A DNA stretch of 64,000 nucleotides, taken from contig OZ038450.1 of assembly GCA_964036195.1 (NCBI GenBank), positions 6,822,701-6,886,700 of the forward strand, given 5' to 3'. The DNA comes from Sphaerolaimus hirsutus. Its lineage: Eukaryota; Nematoda; Chromadorea; Monhysterida; Sphaerolaimidae. A program made the position numbers and the translations under genes. The notes below the pieces were generated by a model. It made no database searches and was not told the origin of the DNA. It worked only from the letters and a program-made list of their open reading frames with translations. The stretch's first letter is position 1, and the number at the start of each line of letters is the position of its first letter. Positions 36,301-46,477 of the stretch are shown piece after piece.

Positions 36301-37252
36301 ACAACCACCACCCGACAATGGTGATGATTCACAAAAAGATCAATCACATCAACAATCACAATCTTCACAACAAGATGCAAGACGAGCAAACCCACGCCAA
36401 ACATGTCGCTACACTGGCACATATTTGTTCTGGGGAAACGTGTCGCATTTAATGGCACTCACGTTGCTAATACAGTCAAAGTTAGCTAACGCGCTCACAT
36501 GGACAGATCAATATCACAAAACTTTCAATCTGTGCCATAAAACACGCACTGGTCACGCAATTCAACTTCCGGAAAAAGTAACATGTCACTTTCCTCAAGT
36601 TACCGCCGTAGAGGATATTGTGATATCCATATGGACGTTGCGTGTTCAACCACAAATGACACCCATTTATAGATGCTTTCAACAAGAGCATACTATAGTC
36701 ACATATATGAGTCTGGTGGGCGGAAAATCTATGCTGCCACCAGAGATCATTAAAAATCACAGAGTCACAATCTACGATTGCATGATCGCCTACCAAAATA
36801 AAACTTGGAAAGGCGAACCCTTAATAAAAATCGGTCATGCATTGTGGAGCACCAACAAATCACTTCACATCGATTATTGTTACTTTTGTCACAATATGAG
36901 TAACATGGTGATGAACTTTCACATAGAAGAAGGTGTGGTTGCAAGTCTTGACGGAAAGAAAATTGTTTCCGAAATTCAAGATTTGTCACATTGCAACCCA
37001 CAAGCCGGCTATTGTTACGACAGCGACAATGGCGTCTCTTTATGGAATGCTACTGCCTTCAATAAACAGTGTGCATTCCAAGAGATTGGTCAATTTGATG
37101 CGCAATATTCACAAAATCATTATGTAGTGGAAACATTACAAGCTGCATTTTTGGTCACATGGAGATCACAACAATTTCCAAATAATGCAGAATGTGTGTG
37201 GAAAGACGCAAAATATATTGACCAAGGCTTGGCATTCATTCAATTTCTTTGA
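30347..37252 (+). CDS. BEL/Pao gag-pol polyprotein running into envelope-like region
   Basis: The open frame is 2301 codons. Residue positions are approximate. 1-140: rest of the DUF1759 gag domain. 254-267 and about 287-300: CCHC knuckles (CLFCGIKEH..., CTQCTRRGH...). About 544: aspartic protease FFDTGC. 860-1010: reverse transcriptase with LLADIEKAFLQI and YVDN at 998. About 1179: RNase H FCDASNDGYAV with WTDST and NPADIASRG. About 1550-1610: H2C2 zinc-binding domain. 1626, 1689 and 1720: integrase D, D, E in GIDYMGP, WSDNAPAF and WQGGVYERM. About 1905-1965: the DUF5641-like tail. From about 2030 the frame passes into a signal-peptide-like stretch and Cys-rich envelope-like ectodomain. The RT motif is YVDN rather than YVDD. 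The first codon in this ORF is not a biological start. Confidence 0.92.
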   Translation: MSNGMKYTYLKLSLTGPAAELLAGLKGDGRNYITSVTMLKSNFGETQRVQAALWDKLYSLEKPSSRGDSLTNFTRTLLSTLNQLKERGESVDSGTVLRIIRGYLPDNIVLAVTEEHRNLMRTAATDDTELTVVRFVDALTTIARARLDAMKTEQSSSQPSNVVQKSQNSSSKKPQSGGGWQQQKKKGNKSQNTFSKQKPIHNTVAFAGTNANVGKQQGKKKISTQPPRTPASGATNQKQFSQPAADYRKPKFECLFCGIKEHYTTDCPQYVTPKERIERLQALGEVCTQCTRRGHQPVQCTQRLSCYYCRQIGQHHGAFCPNRPAPGRHQVNNSQNKAFVTATSANFVNAQVITTGAASSQAPPSYPPSHTESMSARVIPPDDNDFRWGQRTLYQMDMDGPLDMGEWPKPANELQARAQEEARKYHSENELWTTLCAGLIKDGMDIETVEAKIRGFQQKRYEVYPHLNPNQMSSSVPLQPSHRPTVEVLSAQVGYGNPNTATRQQAEQECEFDFAPIVRLQVAQALLINKDAELNRVTDPLLIFFDTGCKYSYIKASVANEYNFENKGDVVLQMNVFATKTPVTVNTFLIEAVMPIYKHVDNQGNMLQIPLTLCAVDNLATYACPPPLSQEDKTVIYVVYGKHAQEQFAEPLELTKMTDEFCHKLCQPDVVIGQDYYWKFNIRPTEVELPSGLIVVESILGLMLGGNVSSQSFVTTPDIMPHQFMVSCCSHASSAVAVGQETLFQFHSLESIGITDDPLSHDDDIAEQLILESITFDPETGRYSVDWPFKSTIHELPTNNAEAFRRFLSLLKRFRKDPDLFATYAKVISNQLHKGVIEPVYGSQDGLQEHILPHQFVITPGRSTTCRIVYDGSPGKPSLNNCLFRGPVLTPLVLGLMLCFRAGKVVLLADIEKAFLQIALHPKSRAFTKFYWLRDDTIPTHKDNIQMMQFTRVLFGLTCSPSILSTVIKYHLEAELAHMHPADSHERAKLELLLNSIYVDNLVISIDDEKYAIQLYRLIKAVFARANFNMREWMTNLCVVSEKIKPDDLNPKQSQYIKVMGLVYDHIEDTIAVPAPKKDFTLIVTATRRNLNKLLASTYDPIGITVPALFRLKFRVSQIIQRCNITTWDELIEDPEADDLLDDLKRHLSSISQIKFPRSFHSFGIDVKDKTRPLELHVFCDASNDGYAVCAYLRQQAISPDEYGYEDDRYFSGFLTARTKLAPLPSKQGQPLTITRLELLDVTIGAQLIDYLHHELVELGGWKIHSNFLWTDSTVVIGWLYTSKPLATFVNNWVTKIYSFMSKHCIQICKVATKDNPADIASRGCTFDQLMIETMWFTGPSFFAEPFTADIVDISQYQAQPVTEELAKGDTHISRPLYAGAVTSQPASQPANALAQQVPVNLDPNLSQNVTPQNPFVESWQCHIPSNPFEIYIRRFSTLSKLLRTVVYLLRVKTYWLNRSMHKAAKRESEYLSKPITQADLNEAFRHVLRIAQTEECASCISQAQLGKHHMLKWDAWNNLLYCVTRVSHKEHRNPSLFYYLPKTGWLTTLVVTHFHELAGHSGMLQTLVDLREHCWLSSAKQVVAKILRKCVTCRKAEGGPFTLPDFHTLPVTRTQSQIKPFQHVGIDYMGPLVYSQNGVRHSQHILLLTCFSTRAIHLESANSVSTADTIMAINRFISRRGMLDTIWSDNAPAFKNCVKLLPDVKWHFITANSPWQGGVYERMVGLVKRLLKKACGRRCLTWHEFLTVMLDVEFSVNTRPLSYLSNTDIGAAILRPIHFLWGTPPPCYMDEKRELELDSTTIKPMRNIPKEEWDGPTDGSFNLTPSQIEKSYTVTPPRVNDVNCIDKIALNSVPEKDRDDIILLWDQIRHNREVLWYEWSRQYIDLLKDRAKNQCLKKGTINEAPKRGQVVLIIDDKQPRGMWQMGRIHEIHVSSDGKIRAVTVLSSNGRRTRRSPSNLVPLEIDTEDCVEYKIDTEVKDDDKSQPPPDNGDDSQKDQSHQQSQSSQQDARRANPRQTCRYTGTYLFWGNVSHLMALTLLIQSKLANALTWTDQYHKTFNLCHKTRTGHAIQLPEKVTCHFPQVTAVEDIVISIWTLRVQPQMTPIYRCFQQEHTIVTYMSLVGGKSMLPPEIIKNHRVTIYDCMIAYQNKTWKGEPLIKIGHALWSTNKSLHIDYCYFCHNMSNMVMNFHIEEGVVASLDGKKIVSEIQDLSHCNPQAGYCYDSDNGVSLWNATAFNKQCAFQEIGQFDAQYSQNHYVVETLQAAFLVTWRSQQFPNNAECVWKDAKYIDQGLAFIQFL

Positions 37253-39340
37253 TATCAACATAAGAAATTGAAAAAGCCGGAAGCCGAAAAGGCTCCTCTT
37301 CATTTCAAGCTCGCACCAAATCTCGATGTTGGTGTATTTCACTTGCTCACAGCCCGTCAACAATATGAAGTCGACAAAATTGCACGTCTCGAACAAAAAC
37401 AATTTGGATCCATCTGGCAACAATTATGTCACATCCGTCAAACCCAGCTGGATATAATTCATGCAATCGTCACATTCAATCCCACGCTTGGCTTGCGAGC
37501 ATTGCTAGGACGTCAAAATCTCTATGCTGAATGGCATGGAGATATATTGATGTTCTAGGATTGTAAACCTGTCACAGCAGAAATTATTTATTTTCAACAT
37601 CAATATAACAATACTTGTTATAAATTTCTGCCGGTCAAAGTCACAGACCACCCGCATATTATGTTTGTTGCTCCCGGTACCAATGATCTAATCACACATT
37701 CACCAATAGATCAATGTCTCATGAAAGATCACAAATATTATCAATTAAATGATCAATCATGGGCAAACAAAAATGGACCAACAAACTTGCATGTCACAAA
37801 ACTCCCAATCGAATTAATTTGGGCTGGCTCGTGGAAACCATTCACACTAAATGTTTCCGGGTCACCAGGTGTAAGCATGACTGACATTGCATTCAGTATC
37901 ATGGCTGCACATCACCACTTTCAAAATCTGCAATGACTCGAACAACAAGTCACATGTTCAGTCGATTACATTGCAACAAAATCCAACGATCCTAAAGCAG
38001 TGCAGGCGTATATTGCTGGCATCGGCCAAGATGTTGGTGCATATTTTGAAGGTGTAGGTAAAGAATTGGGTCACATCATTCATGGTAGTGTCACAGGTGG
38101 TGCGTCTGCATTAGACACGTTACTTACTGGGCCACTTCAAACAGCTGTGAACATTATACTCATTATTATCACAATTGCTTGTATTGGGTATATTGGTTAT
38201 GTTTACATGCAGTGGCGGCTCGTAACCGGCAGGGGTATGCTGCCAGACATCAAGGGCTTTTTCCGAAGAAAGGGCAGAAGGGACAAAGACCCAAACAACA
38301 GGGGCTTCCGTCCATTCAGCAAGGAAAAATCGGTAAGCGACGGCGACGTAACCGCCAGAAGAAACCGAAAAGCGGCTTCAACAAACCCGCTTTGTCAAGT
38401 CAAACCGTCACACAATCGTCAAGTTCGTCACAGTTACATTCAAAGTTTGTCACACCCCTCAAGCAAGTTTCTCCATTCAAACGGCTTTCAGGACGCTCGG
38501 TACAGCCTAGATCGGATCCCCCGGTCGGTTATAGTACCCAGCGCGCCAAAGAAATCAAGATGGAGACGGGTGCGCGCCGGGTCACAAGACCTGCACCCCC
38601 TTGCGAGTCACAAACGCAGACAAACCGGGGTCACAATCGCAAACAAACCAAACGGCAGATTCACAGTCACAGAGCCCGTCACAACAGAGGTCACAATGGA
38701 AGACGCGATCCCTGACCGCAAGCCCTTGCAAAAGCGACTCAAGAGATTTGCTGGAGTCGCAGGGCTCCCAGGTGAGCAGCAATCGTCAAACCAGACATTT
38801 TCCTCTATACCCCAAACTTTTCACAAATTCAATAACATCAATCAAAAACTGGTCAAATCAAAAGTTAAACGATCTAAAAAGATCCGTGACTTTCCTCAAA
38901 CAAACACCTTCACAGTCCAACATAGAGCTCGGAGAGATGGAAGAAAATCACGTTCAAGATCTAGATCCCCCTCCGTACCATTTGACCAATTCAACTCAAT
39001 CACTTCACAATGTACGACCTCATTCACAACCTCCCACGTCCCCTTGCTACCAAGCAAACCGCTTGCAGCAACGGAACAATGGCAGCCCAACGAGCCGTCG
39101 AAGACGAGCGTCGACAAGACCGACACGCTCCGACAAGTTCTCGAGCAGCTCGTCAAGGAATCTGAGAAGCTACCCAACTGGCCAGGTAGACCAGGAGGGG
39201 CCCCAGAAGACCAGGCGCCCGGGCAAGGGGAAGGCCGCCAGCCTGAGGAGGATGCCATCGAACCCATGGACGAGCATCATGAGGAGGGCCGGAAAAATGC
39301 CGGCGTCGAAGACGCCGACGATCTGCTACCACAGGAGTGA
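36411..39340 (+). pseudogene. envelope-like glycoprotein region, three in-frame stops
   Basis: In the pol frame, a hydrophobic LMALTLLIQSKLANA leader is followed by a Cys-rich ectodomain with spaced YRCF, YCYFCH and GYCYDS elements, then, after stops at 37250, 37556 and 37934, a transmembrane span (IILIIITIACIGYIGYVYM, about 38145-38205) and a 370-residue basic tail. Layout and cysteine spacing recall the class III-type glycoproteins (rhabdovirus/chuvirus-like) that BEL/Pao elements have captured. That relationship is from general knowledge and unverified. The tail is unusually long; two other frames are also open across it (38179-38715 and 38601-39362). The segments stay in one frame with no indel, so decay is by point mutation only. 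Confidence 0.6.
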
Positions 39341-39447
39341 TAAGAGTATCACAGGCGTTTGATTTTTTATTTTTGTTTCACATCAAGTGCCGTGATTGGC
39401 TGTGTTAAAATTAAATTAGATTTAATTTTTAATTCTCGTTTCGGGAG

Positions 39448-40538
39448 TGTGTAACATTATCGTAAAATGTAAAACCTTTAATATTTAAGTTGACGTTCTT
39501 ATGTTCGCTTTTATATTTTTAGTTAATTCAATTTATCAATATTCCATTTCAGTTCACATTCCATTTTTAACATCTTCACATTCGTCATTTAATATCTCAA
39601 GTGATCTTGTTTACAATGTGCGCTTTACGTTGCTCACATATTTAGATCTTAGTCATTGCTCACATTCCGCCACATTTCCTTGACAAGCAGTACGCAAATA
39701 CGCCGACATGTTTATGTTAAGCGGCGGGCTCGCCCCAAGCGAGGGGCCAGGTCCGCGCGCCATTTTCAAATGCTGTCTGGCTTGTCTCACATTTTCACTA
39801 TCTTGTCAGTTTAGCTCACTTTTCATCGGAAGAGCAAGCGGGCAAGGATTGAACTTTCACAATTGGAAATGTTGGGTAAAAATCGGAGATTAGAGCCGAC
39901 CGATTGGCGCCAAGCCAGTCGCCATTGGTCTGGCCCTTAAAAGCCAATTTCACAGCTAAAATCGGCAGTGTTTGCAACCTTGTCAACTTCACACGAATCT
40001 CTTCCTAGGATCTAAATAAGCGCCGTTGTCACTTATTAAGTCGCTTATTTTTTGGTGCTAAGTTTTAACCCTTGGTGCTTTAAGTCACCTCAGTGCTTTA
40101 TTCACATCTGCGCTGTTTGAGGTGCTTTGTTCACAACCGCGCCACTTAATTATTGCCTTTAGTCGTAATTAAGTGCCTTCTTTAAATTGCCTTATTTCTC
40201 CGGTAATTTGAGCTTCTTTTACGTCTCATTTAAGTAATTAATTTAGTTGTAAATTAATTCCTTTATTTATATATATATTTTATTTACTTTTATTTCTTTA
40301 TATTTAATTGTCTAAATAAAAACGTTCGTAAAAACCTCTTGAAAACAATCTAAATTTGCTTCACACTAACTCACGTCAATTCACTTCAACTCAACTAATC
40401 ACATTGATAAAATAGCGGAACGTCAACTAAGAGACGACGCTTCACGTCAACATTCATACATTCACATTCGTCCTCTTCCTCGGTTAGGAATAGGAGCTCG
40501 TTCACAAGTCAACTCAACAAGTTCCGTATTATTTTACA
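39448..40538 (+). repeat. 3' LTR
   Basis: 1091 bp, followed by CTATG. The tract before it (TTTCGGGAG) is only a weak polypurine tract. Confidence 0.95.
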
Positions 40539-40631
40539 CTATGGGACACTTGTCCGACTGGCTATGGAGTATGTTGGTTTGCTTATGCCTTCCTTTCTTT
40601 ACGTTCCTTTGAAAGGAAACACGTTCCTTCA

Positions 40632-40955
40632 GTATTACCTCGAAATACACCAAAAGGGGTTTATTATTTCGCCAGCAAAATTTGACGGGGGGTATTTTTT
40701 TGTCAGAAATTTTCGTAAAGATCGTAGTAAATAGTAGGCATTTGCGTACCCAAAACAGGTAATAAATGTGTCCAAAGATATATTTGTACATAAAAACGTA
40801 GATAGCTACACAAACTAGTCTATGTGTAGCTGCAATGCAAATTAGCAGTAATAAATACATCATGTACATTGCAATTCCGGAGGGGGGTATTTCAAGGGGG
40901 GGTTTATTTTTTCCCCAGCCCATTTTGAGCGGGGTTAATTCGAGGTAATACGGTA
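40632..40955. mobile_element. C/G-tract MITE (TACCGTATT family)
   Basis: AGTATTACCTCGAAATACAC at the left and TTAATTCGAGGTAATACGG at the right are inverted copies. G-rich blocks lie inside. Confidence 0.7.
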
Positions 40956-41223
40956 TGTACTTCAGTGACATGACACTCTGCACGCGCAGTTACTTATGTC
41001 TCACTTTGCAACTTAAAAGAATGCCAATGATTGTTAAAGCATCCGGTTTTTGTAACAATATGACAAAATTTATCGTTGTGAATGCATTTATCTAAAACAG
41101 CAATGACATTTTTGGGAATCGCGTTTGAGTTTTATTACTGGGTCTGGGTATCTGGCTACAGATCTGAAAATGTGCATGTATCGAGTGTGTCATGTTCAAA
41201 ACTAGCCGACGCAGTCCACGAGT

Positions 41224-41325
41224 ACCGTATTTCCTTGATATGCACCCCTCTAAATACCCCCCCCCTCAAAAGGGACACTGAGTTTATAAACCCCTCCTCG
41301 AAATACCCCCCCCCAAATATAGTGT
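41224..41325. mobile_element. C/G-tract MITE fragment
   Basis: TACCGTATTTCCTTGATATG is followed by C-runs. The right half is missing. Confidence 0.5.
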
Positions 41326-41443
41326 ATAGATAACGTAAATGACAAATGCTATGGTTTGTGATCCGGGAAACGTAGAACACATGTGAAAAACAATGACTGT
41401 GTTATGATAGAACAGGGTTTATACCGTCTATGTACATATACTA

Positions 41444-41912
41444 GCAGGATTCTCTCCGACCTTCGGTCGGGTTTTGTGGTTCTCTACAATTAATACCATT
41501 GGAGAAAATATGATACTTTAGTTAAGTTTGCCCACATGCTAGGCATGTGTTTTGAAATGCAGTATGTAATGTACCAACAATAACAAGACCAATACCAAAG
41601 ATGCAATGTTTTGGAATGGATTTTTGTAAACTTGGTTGGTAAAATGTAAAACTGTTAACTGTAAAATGGTTGGGCATGAAACTCGGTAGTAAAATGTGGA
41701 CAGTTTGCGATTTGGTATGATGGTGTGCAGTGTGCATTCTGTGTGGTATAGGTTTTGTGATATGATAGTGTGGTTTTTGCAAGGTGTCAAACTTTGTTGT
41801 AATCTTCAATTGGTTACATTTGTGCTTTGCTGTTCTTTTTGTGTTTGTAAATCCTTGTGGTATTAATTGTAGAGAACCACAAAACCCAACTGAAGGTTGG
41901 AGAGAATCCTGC
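41444..41912 (-). mobile_element. TIR element, inverted copy of 23370-23840
   Basis: It has the same 55-bp inverted termini and interior, in opposite orientation, flanked by TA. It differs from the left copy by a handful of substitutions. Confidence 0.85.
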
Positions 41913-41929
41913 TATAGGTACCCACTACT

Positions 41930-42470
41930 CAGAGGCTTGCAAAAACTGACACCCCAATGGGGACCCCCCTCCAAATGGCACCCCCCGGGGAACCCCCCAA
42001 AAGTGGCACCCCCTGGGAACCACCCAAAAATGAGACCCCCTAGGGCCCCACAAATATGGCACCCCCTGAGGACCACCAAAAAATGGCACCCCTTAGGGAC
42101 CCCCCAAAAATGGCACCCCCTTGGGACCCCCCAAAATAGCACCCCCTGGGGACCCCCCAAACATGGCACCCCCTAGGAACCCCCACAAAAATGGCACCCC
42201 CTGGGGACCCACCCAAAGTTGGCTCCCCCTGGGGACTCTCCAAAAATGGCACCCCCTGGGGACCACCCCAAAATGGCACCCCCTTAGGACCCCCCTGCAA
42301 AAAAAATATAGCACCCCCCTGAGGACCACCAAAAAATGGCACCCCTGGGGACCACCCAAAAAATGGCACCCTATGTGGACCCCCTTGAAATGGCACCCCC
42401 ATATGTACCTCCAGAAAATGGCACCCCCTGGAGACCCCCCAAAAATGGCACCCCATGGGGACCCCCTCTA
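41930..42470 (-). repeat. satellite C, inverted copy
   Basis: Units of AAAAATGGCACCCCCTGGGG followed by ACCCCCC, the reverse complement of 22813-23345 and nearly unit-for-unit identical. Confidence 0.9.
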
Positions 42471-42880
42471 AATCCTGTAAACACAGCCCCTAGTTTGGAA
42501 ACTCCTGTAAACTCAGCCCCTAATTTGGAAACTCCTATAAACTCAGCCCCTAACTTGCAAACTCTCGTAAACTCAGCCCCTAACTTGCAAACTCCCATAA
42601 ACTCAGCCACTTATTTGTAAGCTCCCATAAACTCAGCCTCTAATTTGAAAACTCCCATAAACTCAGCCCCCAATTTTGGAAACTCCTGTAAACTCAACCC
42701 TAAATTTGGAAACTGCTGTAAACTCAGCCCTAATTTGGATACTCCAATAAACTCAGCCCCTAATTTAGAAACTCCCATAAACTCAGCCCCTAATTTGGAA
42801 ACTCCCTTAAAATCAGCCCCTAATTTGGAAACTCACATAAACTCAGCCCCTAATTTGGAAACTCCCGTAAACTCATTTTC
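42471..42880 (-). repeat. satellite B, inverted copy
   Basis: Units of ACTCCCATAAACTCAGCCCC followed by TAATTTGGAA, the reverse complement of 22411-22812. Confidence 0.9.
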
Positions 42881-45180
42881 AGGTTTATGGTAATGTAGTG
42901 TGAAAATGGTATGAATATTTCAAAAAATCACTATCATCAATCCACAAATGCATCAATTCACAATTTTCAATTTTTTAGCCCCAAGGGTTAGACTTAAAAG
43001 GTTATGGTAATGTAGAGTAGAAATGGAGTGCACATCTCAAATCACTGCAATAAAAAACCCACAAACGCATCATTTAGCAAATTGAAAGTTTTTGTGCCCA
43101 GGGGTTCATTATCAGGGTTTTAGTAATGTGGTGTCAAAATGGAGTGCATATTTGAAATCGCTACAATCAGAAACCCACAAACACATCATTTTATGATTTG
43201 AAAATTTTTGGCCCTGGGGGTTCATTTTCAGGGTTATGGTAATGTAGTGTCAAAATGAAGTGCATATTTCAAATCAAGGCAATCAAAAAGCCACAAATGC
43301 ATCATTTCACAATTTCTAATTTATTAGCCCCATGGGTTCAATTTAAGGCTTACAGTAATGTAGAGTTGAAATTGAGTCATTTCAAATCAGTGCAATAAGA
43401 AACCTGCAAAATGCATCATTTTACAATTAGAAATTTTTGGGTCTAGGGGTTCAATTTCAGAGTTTTAGTAATGTAGTGTCAAAATGGAGTGCATATTTGA
43501 AATCGCTACAATCAGAAACCCACAAATGCATCATTTTATGATTTGAAAGTTTTTGGCTTAGGGGGTTCATTTTTATGGTTATGGTAATGTCGTGTCAAAA
43601 TGAAGTGCATATTTCAAATGAGTGCAATCAGAAACCTGAAAATGAATGATTTCACAAATTGAAAGTTTTTGGCTCCAGAGGTTCATTTTCAGGGTTATGG
43701 TTATGTAGTTTTCAGGGTTATGTAGTGTCAAAATGGATTGCATATTTCAAATCAGTGCAATTAGAAACCCACATCAAATCATTTCACAATTTCTAATTTT
43801 TTAAGCCCTGGGCATATTTGAAATAGCTACACTCTGAAACCCACAAATCCATCATTTTATGGTTTGAAAGTTTTTGGCCCAGGGGGTTCATTTTTAGGGT
43901 TATGGTAATGTAGTGTCAAAATGAAGTGCATATTTCAAATGAGTGCTATCAGAAACCCGAAAATGCATCATTTCTCAAATTGAAAGTATTTGGCCCCATG
44001 GGTTCATTTTTAGGGTTATGGTAATGTAGTGTCAAAATGGAGTGCATATATCAAATTGGTGCAATCATAGACCCAAATTTGAAATCAGTGCAATCAGAAA
44101 CCCAAAAATGAATGATTTCACAAATTGAAAGTTTTTGGCTCCAGAGGTTCATTTTCAGGGTTATGGTTATGTAGTTTTCAGGGTTATGTAGTGTCAAAAC
44201 AGAGTGCATATTTCAAATCAGTGCAATTAGAAACCCACATTGAATCATTTCACAATTTCTAATTTTTTAAGCCCTGGGCATATTTGAAATCACTACACTC
44301 AGAAACTCACAAATCCATCATTTTATGATTTGAAAGTTTTTGGCCCAGGGGGTTCATTTTAGGGTTATGGTAATGTAGTGTCAAAATGAAGTGCATATTT
44401 CAGATGAGTGCAATCAGAAACCCGAAAATGCATCATTTCTCAAATTGAAAGTATTTAACCCCATGGGTCCATTTTGAGGGTTATGGTAATGTAGTGTCAA
44501 AATGGAGTGCATATATTAAATCAGTGCAATCAGAAACCCAAATTTGAAATCAGTGCAATCAGAAACCCAAATTTGAAATCAGTGCAATCAGAAACCCAAA
44601 AATGCATCATTTCACAAATTGAAATTTTTTGGCCCCAGTGGTTCATTTTCAGGGTTATGGTAATGTAGTGTCAAAATGAAGTGCATATTTCAAATGAGTG
44701 CAATCAGAAACCTGAAAATGCATCATTTCTCAAATTGAAAGTATTTGGCCCCATGGGTTCATTTTTCGGGTTATGGTAATGTAGTGTCAATGGAGTGCAT
44801 ATATCAAATCAGTGCAATCAGAAACCTAAATTTGAAATCAGTGCAACCAGAAACCCAAAAATGCATCATTTCACAAATTGAAAGTTTTTGGCCCCAGTGG
44901 TTCATTTTCAGGGTTATGGTTATGTAGTTTTCAGGGTTATGTAGTGTCAAAATGGAGTGCATTATATATCAAATCAGTGCAATTAGAAACCCACAATGCA
45001 TCATTTCACAATTTGAAAATTTTGGCCCCATTTTGGGTTCAATTTCAGGGTTATCGTAATGTACTGTCAGAATGGAGTGCATATTTCAAATCATTGTAAT
45101 CAGTAACCCACAAATGCATTATATCACAATTTATATTTTTTAGCCCCGGGGGCCGCACTTAAGGATTATGGTAATGTTAT
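42881..45180 (-). repeat. satellite A, inverted and longer copy
   Basis: Units with GGTTATGGTAATGTAGTGTC and CAATCAGAAACC. It is longer than the left-arm block by several units, so unit number has changed since duplication. Confidence 0.85.
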
Positions 45181-45689
45181 TGTAAACTCCCATAAACTCA
45201 GCCCCTAATTTGGCAAACACCCATCAACTCAACTCCCATAAACTCAGCCTCTAATTTTTAAACTTGTGTCAACAGCCCCTTATCTTTAAACTTCTGTCAA
45301 CTCAACCCTAATTTATCAACACCCATCAACTCAACCCTGAATTGTAAACTCAGCCCCTAAAAACTCAAGTCAACCCCCTATACATGTGCAATTGCATTCT
45401 TGGGAAGCAACTTTGCCATATACTAACCCTGTTTGTCAAGATTGTGGATCGTGTTTGTAAAGGGCATTTGTACTAATAAATAGTGACTGCATTGTGTGCA
45501 AAAACACACACGAATCGGGCACAATGAGGCCTGTGATTGTGCCTCCTATCTTTTGCATTGAAGCATCCTTAGCGTGCAGTTCTCTCGAAATTGTATAGGT
45601 GGAGATAAGTATATAGTCTTATACATGGCTTATACATTTTTCGACGTACAGACAACAATTTAGTGCTGGGATTTCAAAAAATTTCTGGC
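45181..45689. other. degenerate satellite B units, then unique sequence
   Basis: Up to about 45380 the words CCCATAAACTCAGCC and CATCAACTCAACCC recur in decayed form. After that there is nothing recognisable. Confidence 0.5.
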
Positions 45690-45812
45690 GCAATAATAAC
45701 CCCCTTGAAATACCCCCCCCGTTTAATAATACCCCCTCGAAATACCCCACCCCCCAGAAAAAAATCTCTCAAAAAAATAAACCCCCTGGGGGTATTTCGA
45801 GGAAATACGGTA
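45690..45812. mobile_element. C/G-tract MITE fragment
   Basis: C-runs with CCCTCGAAATACCCC, ending GGTATTTCGAGGAAATACGG. Confidence 0.55.
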
Positions 45813-46330
45813 GGATGTCAAATTTCCGCAGGCAAATTTTTTCATTTTTGGTTCCATTTTCCGGCTGCTGAAATTTTTTTCCGCTTTCTGTTCCATTTTC
45901 CAGCCATTTTTTTCTGTTTCCGTTTTTCCAACTCATTTTCTGTTTTCCCGCCAAATTTTCAGTTTTCCGCCTTTTCCGTTTTCCGGCTCAATTTCCAGTT
46001 TTTCTGTCTTTTTTCCGTTTTCCGCCTCAATTTTCTGTTTTTCCGCCTCATTTTACCTTTTTTGGCTCAACTTTCTGTTTTCTGTTCCCGCCAAACTGGT
46101 AAACATTCATGCAGATTGTCAATTATGTCAATTTTCTCTATTTCCAGCAAACTTTCTGCAAATTTTTTCCACTTCCAGCAAAATTTCAGCAAATTTTATC
46201 TCTCTTCCGGAAAAAAATCTAGCAAATTTTTCCATTTCCATGCAAATTTCATTTTTCCGTTTCCGTTTTTCTGACCCCTTTTTTCCGTTTTCGGTTCCGT
46301 TTTCCGGCCGCTGAAATTTTGTATGCATAA
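45813..46330. repeat. TTTTCCGTTTTCCG-type imperfect low-complexity repeat
   Basis: Pyrimidine-rich words (TTCCGTTTTCC, CCGCCTCAATTTTC) recur irregularly for 500 bp. ORFs inside are low-complexity artefacts. Confidence 0.6.
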
Positions 46331-46477
46331 TTTTATGGCGGAACTATGTTATTTTATGTTTTGTCTATTTTTTATTGTTACTGTTTATTTTCCAATAAGG
46401 GACTGAAGTCAGGACAGTCTTTAACCATGAGTTAATGTGACACCATTTTCCAACAAACCAGTGGCCAGCATGGCCAG

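Larger units (their letters stand above)
28278..40538 (+). mobile_element. BEL/Pao LTR retrotransposon with envelope-like gene
   Basis: The element is 12,261 bp. LTRs (28278-29374 and 39448-40538) begin TGTGTAAC and end TTTTACA. The 5-bp target duplication CTATG stands at 28273-28277 and 40539-40543. Internal order is gag, zinc knuckles, aspartic protease, reverse transcriptase, RNase H, integrase, then an envelope-like region, which is BEL/Pao order. The two LTRs differ at 11 substitutions and two indels (about 1%), so insertion is recent. Four in-frame stops (30320 TGA, 37250 TGA, 37556 TAG, 37934 TGA) make this copy defective unless read through. Confidence 0.95.

Noticed and set aside
30320..37936. 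Selenocysteine or programmed stop readthrough at the TGA codons
   Set aside because: There is no sign of a recoding structure, the positions are scattered, and the LTRs show the same transition bias, so mutational decay is simpler.
45663..46274. 203-codon ORF
   Set aside because: It is Phe/Ser/Pro low complexity from a pyrimidine-rich imperfect repeat and runs through a MITE fragment.
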